Assembly (NCBI RefSeq): GCF_023973145.1
Contig: NZ_CP099546.1
Location: forward strand, 3,224,001-3,288,000
Direction of reading: 5' to 3'
Origin: Natronosalvus vescus
GTDB taxonomy: Archaea > Halobacteriota > Halobacteria > Halobacteriales > Natrialbaceae
DNA: 64,000 nt
The first letter of the stretch is position 1, and every line of letters begins with the position of its first letter. Made by a program: the position numbers and the translations under genes. The notes below the pieces were generated by a model. That model ran no database searches. It saw only the letters and a program-made list of their open reading frames with translations, and was not told the origin of the DNA. Below are positions 58,806 through 64,000 of this stretch, one piece after another.

Positions 58806-59020
58806 ATCCGGAACGCGATTCGTCGCTTCTCAGCGTCCGATTCCGAACTGCGTTCGCGTCTCTGGCTCTGGGCTCGTTCAGTCGCGTTGTAGTTATCACT
58901 TCTCCCTGAATAGGGTGTTTGCTCACACCGAATCGTGGCCACCCATTTCTGGCCACTAGTTTCAGTTTCACTCCGGTGAAGACATCCTTATTCACCGTCG
59001 GTGAGAATCACTATACGATA

Positions 59021-60550
59021 ATGACGGTCGGTCACTCGGTGGCGTTGCTAGCCCTTCCGGAAGCGACGCTCGAGTGTGTCTCTCAACATGCGGTTCGAGA
59101 CGCAGTCAGGTACTTCACACCGGATCTGGTCGCGGTTCCCGGGGCTCGCAATCCGATCGCGTACGCGACCGCTCGAGAGGCGGCACCGGATCTTCCCATC
59201 GTCCATCCACAACTCGGCACCGGTGGTACCCGTATCCACCACTATCGATCCAGCCCAGATGCAGGTGTTCACGAAGCATCCGACGAGCGCCCCCCGGCAG
59301 AAACGATGGATTTTCTCGCCGTACAGAGCCGCGATGTCCTCTCCGATCTTGCGAGACAACTCACAACGGGCGAACGACAGACGGGCAGCGACGCTGGGAC
59401 GTTCCTGATCGTTCCTGAACTCGCCGTCGAGTGGGACACGACGACGCTCTCCACGACCCTTCCAAACGCCCAGGAACTGGTGACGATCAGCGCGATGCTC
59501 CCCGAACCAGTCACTGTCCTAGTCGGCGGCCAGCCAGCAACGTACGCCCACGAGTGGTCGCTTACACACGCTGACTCATCAGTACGGGTACCGATTGCCG
59601 GGCTCGGTGCAGCGGATCGAGACGGTTCGATGTTCGCACAGTGTACCTGTACGACCCATGGGAGCGTCGCTGCGGAAGCCGTCGATTCCGATCAGTTCGG
59701 ACTCAAAGCGTTGTACGGCGTTGGCGAAGCGACTGCAGACCGGTTGCGAACGCACGGCTGTGAAACGACACGGGATATCCTCGATCTCGCAGTCAGTGAT
59801 CTCGTCGAACTCCCAGGAATTGGGCGGACAACCGCTGAGAAAATCCATGCCCACGCCGACGTCATCGACTCGAGTGAGCCACTCGTGCTAACGAATAAGA
59901 GGCCGGTCAAAACCCGCGACGATCGCCCACCGCTCTGTCTCGATATCGAAACCGATGGGCTCTCGCCAACCATCATCTGGCAGATTGGCGTGTATGATCC
60001 GGCGACGGACAGTCACCAGACGTTCATCGAGAAAAACCATCCCGAGGATCCACAGCCAGTGCTCGAAGCGTTCGTCATCTGGCTACTCGCCAATCACCGT
60101 GACCGAACCATCCTGACCTGGAACGGGCACCGCTTCGATTACCGATACATTCGGCAGTTTCTCACCCAGCTCCTCCCCGAGTATCTCGACGCGTGGGACG
60201 ACCTCTGGAAATACGACCTGTACAAGTGGGCGGTTCGTGATGGGAACGCCTTGCTCCCCGGTCGAACGAACAAACTCGATCACGTCGCTCGAGCCATCGG
60301 CTACGACGCTTCAGCAACTGGGTTGACGGGCGCACAGACGGCCGCCGCCTACCAGGCGTTCATGCGAAATCCAGCCGATCCAGAGACCGAACCCGACTGG
60401 GAGCGCCACAGAACCTACTGTGAAGACGATTGCCGGGCGCTCTGGTACGTCTACAAGGCTATTACAGAGGCGCCACGACGAGATATGACTGACAGTGGGG
60501 CTGGTGGCGCTGACGGGCAACAGGCCGGACTCACAGATTTCCACCCATGA
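59021..60550 (+). CDS. mrfB: MrfB/YprB-like exonuclease (RNase H-like, DEDD) with HhH domain
   Basis: The ATG at 59021 (MTVGHSVALLALPEATLECV) gives 509 residues. A helix-hairpin-helix pair at ~226-283 (KALYGVGEATADRLRTHGCE, DLVELPGIGRTTAEKIHAHA) precedes an RNase_H_2 exonuclease: CLDIETDGLSPT (D308, E310), WNGHRFDYRYI (D373) and CEDDCRALWYVY (D469/D470). It overlaps the next gene, a YprA/MrfA-like helicase, by 4 nt (ATGA). In Bacillus, MrfA and MrfB act together to remove mitomycin-type lesions. The N-terminal ~200 residues are not recognised and seem to be a haloarchaeal addition. Confidence 0.85.
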   Translation: MTVGHSVALLALPEATLECVSQHAVRDAVRYFTPDLVAVPGARNPIAYATAREAAPDLPIVHPQLGTGGTRIHHYRSSPDAGVHEASDERPPAETMDFLAVQSRDVLSDLARQLTTGERQTGSDAGTFLIVPELAVEWDTTTLSTTLPNAQELVTISAMLPEPVTVLVGGQPATYAHEWSLTHADSSVRVPIAGLGAADRDGSMFAQCTCTTHGSVAAEAVDSDQFGLKALYGVGEATADRLRTHGCETTRDILDLAVSDLVELPGIGRTTAEKIHAHADVIDSSEPLVLTNKRPVKTRDDRPPLCLDIETDGLSPTIIWQIGVYDPATDSHQTFIEKNHPEDPQPVLEAFVIWLLANHRDRTILTWNGHRFDYRYIRQFLTQLLPEYLDAWDDLWKYDLYKWAVRDGNALLPGRTNKLDHVARAIGYDASATGLTGAQTAAAYQAFMRNPADPETEPDWERHRTYCEDDCRALWYVYKAITEAPRRDMTDSGAGGADGQQAGLTDFHP

Positions 60551-63291
60551 CCGATAAACACACGACCGACGCGAGTACTCGGAGCGACGTCGCAGGAACA
60601 GCCCTCATCGAAACGTTCCCTCGCACCACCCTCACTCCGGAATCGGAGTACATCGACCGCATCGAACTCCCCGCGAAACCGGCTGACACCGTCCCAGCGA
60701 GCGATGTGTTGGATTCCACACTCGCAGACCCGTATCCGTACGACCTGTTCAGCCACCAGGCCGACGCCCTGGAGGCACTCGAGGACGGCGAGAACGTCAC
60801 GGTCACGACGTCGACGTCCAGCGGAAAGACGCATATTTACGGCCTGCAGATCGCCCGAAATCTCCTCGAGGCCGGAGTCCTCAACGCCGACGGGTCTCGT
60901 GCGAGTACCGGCAACACTGCATCGACCGTACTGTGTGTGTATCCGATGAAAGCACTGACGAAAGACCAGCACGAAGCGCTCGAGGACCTGTACGACCAAC
61001 TCGGACTCGACGTTCGCGTCCGGATGTACGATGGCGACACGACGGGTGATCGCCGTGCAATCCGCGAGCAGGCGGACGTCATCCTCACCAACTTTGCCGG
61101 ACTCAACGTCTATCTCGAACACCACGACAGGTGGAGCCGGTTTTACAGCGCACTCGATCTCGTCGCTATCGACGAATCGCACACCTACACCGGGGTCGAA
61201 GGGATGCACGTCGCGTGGATCCTACGTCGGATCCAGCGCGTAACCGACTACTGGGGTGGCAATCCACAGTACGTTCTCACCTCGGCAACGATCGGTAATC
61301 CACGGGAGCACTCCGAGGAACTGATCAACGCGCCCGTAACCGTCGTCGACGAGGATGGTTCACCCCACGGGCCGCGTGATATCGTCCTCTGGAACCCACC
61401 ACCGCGAGAGACGACGCAGGATGACACGTCGGACGAGTTCCCGCTATCACCCGAACTCGAGGACGAGACGGACGAAGGGCAAGATGAGGTGTTGGCAGAT
61501 CCTGACGAGGAGTTCATCACCGAACGCGTGTCCGCAAGTGTCGAGGCCCCGAAAATCTTCGATCACCTCACCGCATCTGACGTTCGGACGTTGCTGTTCT
61601 GTCCAAGCCGCAAACTCACCGAACTCAGTGTTCAACGAGCGACTGACCATCGGCGCTCCACTTCTCGAGCGTACGGTCGGTCGAGTCCCGCGGACTATGC
61701 GGCGTACAACGCGGGGCTCGGACGCCGTACACGCCACTCTCGAGAACAGCAGTTCAAAACCGGGGTACTCACCGGCCTGGCAACGACCTCCGCGCTCGAG
61801 CTCGGCATCGATATCGGAAGCCTCGATGCGACCGTGTTGATGGGGTATCCAGGCCAGCGACAGGCGTTCTGGCAACGTATCGGCCGTGCAGGGCGCGGAG
61901 CCAGCCGCAGCCTCGCCGTCATGGTCGGAGATCATCGCACCCTCGATCAGTACGTTCTGAACAATCCGGAGTACTTGCTCGAAACTGACGTCGAAGACGC
62001 CGTCGTCGATACCTCGAACAATGCCGTCTTCGCCACCCACGTGTTGTGTGCCGCTGACGAGATCGCGCTCGACGAGGCGGATATCGATACATTCGCCGAC
62101 GAGGATCGGCTGCGGGCGGCCGTCAAAATGTGGCGTGAAGCCGGTTTCGTCGACGGCTACCTCGACGCTGCCGTCCACTACAGCGGCCCCGGGCGGCCAC
62201 AGACCCGTGTCAACCTCTATGGAACCACCGGCACGGACTACCAGCTCAAACTGGCCGACGACGTGGACTGTGAGCGCTGGGGCATCCCCGACGACCTCGA
62301 CCTGGAACCAGTCAACCGAAATCGTGCCTACCGCGATTATCACGAGGGCGCTGTCAGACTGCAACACGGCCAGCAGTTCGAAGTGGTCACTGTCGATGAC
62401 AACCGACCCCAGCCCGTCATCGAACTCGAGCCGGTCGATTGTGGGTACTACACCCAATCTCGAAACAAGGTCAACGTACTGGACGCTACGTCCGAGCGAT
62501 CCAGAGAGATCAACGGGTTCACCCTTCACTTCGGTCGCGGAACGGTGTTAGTCCATCACCACGCCTACGACGAGATGCACATCGGCAACAGCGAGCCAAA
62601 GCAACAGATGATTCCGACTGACACCCCGCCGATCCTGATGAATACCCAGCTGTGCTGGCTCGAGGTTCCCGGTGAAATTGAAGCGGCCCTCATCCGAAAA
62701 TACAAAGACTACGGCATCGAGACCGGTGTGGATCCGGATCAGGCACAGGTTGTCCATCTCGGATACGTCGCCGGATTGCACGCCGCCGAACACGCGACGA
62801 TCCAGACGGCACCACTCGAGCTCAGGGTCGATACGAACGATCTGGGCGGGTTAGCAACGCTGATTATGGACACACACTACGCCCATTCCGAATACGACGA
62901 TATCGCCGACTCGATCGGTGAGTCCTTCGAAGCCGCCATGGCCGCCCTCGAGCAGCGATCCCAGGAGGTCGGTGGACAGACGGCTTCGGGCTGGTTTATT
63001 TACGACGGCGTCGACGGCGGACTTGGATTCGCCCGCGCTATTTACGACAACTTCGAAGCCCTCGCCGAACGCGCCCGGGAGCAGCTCACACAGTGTCAGT
63101 GCGGACAGCCCAACGGGTGTCCAGCCTGTACGTTCGACGAAAACTGCGGCAACGATAACAAACCGCTCCTCAGAGCTTCCGCCGTGGACGTCCTCGAGCA
63201 CCTCCTCGGTGAGGCCGATCGTGACGACCTCGAGGCGTATCTGCCGGACAAATACGGTGGTGAGCGACGGCCGACGCTGTACTACTCGTGA
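60547..63291 (+). CDS. mrfA: MrfA/YprA-like DEXH helicase with DUF1998 four-Cys domain
   Basis: 914 residues. Walker A VTTSTSSGKTHIYGL (~87-100), motif Ia CVYPMKALTKDQHEALEDL, DExH box VAIDESHTYTGVEGMHVAW (~D208), SAT in LTSATIGNPREHSEE, and motif VI FWQRIGRAGRGASRSLAVMV. The C-terminal region has the DUF1998-type Cys cluster CQCGQPNGCPACTFDENCGN, proposed as a metal site in MrfA. It starts inside the last codons of mrfB. Predicted 3'-5' DNA helicase that opens damage for MrfB excision. Confidence 0.93.
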   Translation: MTDKHTTDASTRSDVAGTALIETFPRTTLTPESEYIDRIELPAKPADTVPASDVLDSTLADPYPYDLFSHQADALEALEDGENVTVTTSTSSGKTHIYGLQIARNLLEAGVLNADGSRASTGNTASTVLCVYPMKALTKDQHEALEDLYDQLGLDVRVRMYDGDTTGDRRAIREQADVILTNFAGLNVYLEHHDRWSRFYSALDLVAIDESHTYTGVEGMHVAWILRRIQRVTDYWGGNPQYVLTSATIGNPREHSEELINAPVTVVDEDGSPHGPRDIVLWNPPPRETTQDDTSDEFPLSPELEDETDEGQDEVLADPDEEFITERVSASVEAPKIFDHLTASDVRTLLFCPSRKLTELSVQRATDHRRSTSRAYGRSSPADYAAYNAGLGRRTRHSREQQFKTGVLTGLATTSALELGIDIGSLDATVLMGYPGQRQAFWQRIGRAGRGASRSLAVMVGDHRTLDQYVLNNPEYLLETDVEDAVVDTSNNAVFATHVLCAADEIALDEADIDTFADEDRLRAAVKMWREAGFVDGYLDAAVHYSGPGRPQTRVNLYGTTGTDYQLKLADDVDCERWGIPDDLDLEPVNRNRAYRDYHEGAVRLQHGQQFEVVTVDDNRPQPVIELEPVDCGYYTQSRNKVNVLDATSERSREINGFTLHFGRGTVLVHHHAYDEMHIGNSEPKQQMIPTDTPPILMNTQLCWLEVPGEIEAALIRKYKDYGIETGVDPDQAQVVHLGYVAGLHAAEHATIQTAPLELRVDTNDLGGLATLIMDTHYAHSEYDDIADSIGESFEAAMAALEQRSQEVGGQTASGWFIYDGVDGGLGFARAIYDNFEALAERAREQLTQCQCGQPNGCPACTFDENCGNDNKPLLRASAVDVLEHLLGEADRDDLEAYLPDKYGGERRPTLYYS

Positions 63292-63361
63292 TTTCCCTGG
63301 CGTCGCGCGATTAACTACCGGACGCTAACGGTCTAAATCATATGATTGCGTAAGAATGAAA

Positions 63362-63436
63362 TGCTCCGTCAGGGATTCGAACCCTGGTCATTGCCGTGAG
63401 AGGGCAATATGATTGGCCGGACTACACCAACGGAGC
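63362..63436 (-). tRNA. tRNA-Glu (anticodon CUC)
   Basis: On the minus strand the molecule starts GCTCCGTTGGTGTAGTCCGG and its acceptor stem GCTCCGT pairs with ACGGAGC. The anticodon stem TTGCC/GGCAA closes a loop CTCTCAC whose anticodon is CUC, reading GAG. The T-arm holds GGTTCGAATCC. No intron, and CCA is not encoded. Confidence 0.95.
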
Positions 63437-63470
63437 GGTGTCGTACACTCTATGGTTGCTGCGAGGACTG

Positions 63471-63476
63471 TTTAAG
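63471..63476 (-). promoter_or_regulatory. Probable promoter element of tRNA-Glu
   Basis: TTTAAG on the plus strand (CTTAAA in the direction of transcription) lies about 35 bp upstream of the tRNA 5' end, the typical place and sequence for a haloarchaeal tRNA TATA-like element. Confidence 0.5.
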
Positions 63477-63525
63477 CGTTCCGTTTCGAACCTGGACTGC
63501 GTCCCCGTGGCACGGTTCGGCCTGC

Positions 63526-64000
63526 CTACTCTTCGTAGGGAGACTTCGCCGCTTCGGGTTCGAAGCCCTCGAGGCTGATGATGTTTTCACGCCCCACTCG
63601 AAGTTTGCTGATGGTACCGTCGGATTCCATCTCCGAGAGCAGCATGCTCACCTTGGATTTCGACCAGCCCGTCTCGTCGACGATGTTGACCTGTTTCATG
63701 CGGCCACCGTTGTCCCGTATCAGCGAGACCACGCGATCCTCGTCGCTCAGCAGTTCGTCGTCTGGAATTGGATCGGCTGTCGGGGTCGCTGCCGCGTCGG
63801 CCGTGGCCGATTGTTCGTCAACGGTATCCGACTCGTCAGCCCCAGACTGGTCGTATCGTCTCGCCGCCACGGCGATAGCGGTCAGTGTGATACCTACGAG
63901 GAGCACGGCTCCAAGAACCAGCCAGAGACTCGAGGCGTCCGTGAATCGCTCCATGACCGAACCGGCGGCTTCGTTGGAACTGGCAGCGTCTCGCTCGAGG
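63526..64000 (-). CDS. Membrane-anchored winged-helix protein, N-terminus beyond the right edge
   Basis: The C-terminal ~70 residues form a winged helix (DEDRVVSLIRDNGGRMKQVN, ETGWSKSKVSMLLSEMESDG), preceded by an acidic linker and a single membrane helix (LWLVLGAVLLVGITLTAIAV). An ATG at 63954 exists just before the helix, but the frame stays open to the window end with LERDAASSNEAAGSV, which reads like the end of an extracytoplasmic domain, so the real start probably lies outside. Such proteins (outside domain, one helix, inside HTH) are common haloarchaeal one-component regulators. Confidence 0.75.
   Translation of the reverse strand, partial: LERDAASSNEAAGSVMERFTDASSLWLVLGAVLLVGITLTAIAVAARRYDQSGADESDTVDEQSATADAAATPTADPIPDDELLSDEDRVVSLIRDNGGRMKQVNIVDETGWSKSKVSMLLSEMESDGTISKLRVGRENIISLEGFEPEAAKSPYEE

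Noticed and set aside
63362..63436. tRNA-Glu as an integration site with an att repeat
   Set aside because: I saw no integrase gene and no second copy of the tRNA 3' end in the window.

Overview
This window comes from a haloarchaeon (class Halobacteria), most likely of the Natrialbales (Haloterrigena/Natrinema/Natrialba-like). The proteins are strongly acidic and the coding DNA is GC-rich. Family content is typical of the group: HalOD1, HTH_10 (bacterio-opsin-activator type) regulators, PGF-CTERM sorting signals, Tat lipoproteins with LAGC-type lipoboxes, NucS, the beta-CASP ribonuclease FttA/aCPSF1 and a bactofilin/halofilin-like protein. It reads as chromosome with a few small transposon islands. 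I saw no CRISPR array, rRNA, integrase or prophage.

Layout. 1-13.6 kb is a cell-surface block: a Tat-exported beta-propeller/lamin-tail-domain protein followed by a 3,462-residue parallel-beta-helix protein with eleven tandem ~101-residue domains and a PGF-CTERM anchor. 13.7-16.4 kb holds a small membrane protein, a three-gene DUF5615/DUF433-type toxin-antitoxin operon with a perfect palindrome at its promoter, and a HalOD1 protein. 16.6-24.7 kb has a 7TM/PAS histidine kinase, one intact and one frameshifted TnpB transposon, an mch operon and a tiny antitoxin-like gene. 24.7-34.6 kb is the most interesting stretch: a heme-copper oxidase/NO-reductase-like operon, a FixI/CopA2-like P-type ATPase, a NarO/DmsR-like regulator, two radical SAM/SPASM proteins and a PaaB-like partner protein. 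A CGAA-N4-TTCG motif or a one-mismatch version lies at comparable distance upstream of each of the promoters in this block. 34.7-47.1 kb is mixed: PRC-barrel, PaaG-like hydratase, a 40-residue zinc ribbon, AAC(3)-like protein, a HxlR/VOC/flavin-reductase cluster, lipoproteins, UPF0179, fttA, a methyltransferase and nucS. 47.3-52.9 kb carries a halofilin-like gene and a compact etfB-etfA-fixCX operon. 53-64 kb carries a second PGF-CTERM protein, a membrane HExxH protease-like protein, a GNAT, a YchF/Obg GTPase, a truncated HTH_10 regulator, an mrfB-mrfA (yprB-yprA) repair pair, tRNA-Glu(CUC) and a membrane-anchored HTH protein that runs off the edge.

How the genes may work together. In the 25-34.6 kb block, the P-type ATPase would load copper into the CuA/CuB enzyme, the HTH_10 regulator with a Cys-x-Cys cluster would sense oxygen, NO or redox state, and the radical SAM pair plus PaaB-like protein would make or mature a cofactor or peptide under the same control. 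The 38 kb cluster looks like a quinone/electrophile response unit. The Etf/FixCX operon feeds or draws electrons at the quinone pool. All assignments are from reading the sequence; no database search was run.
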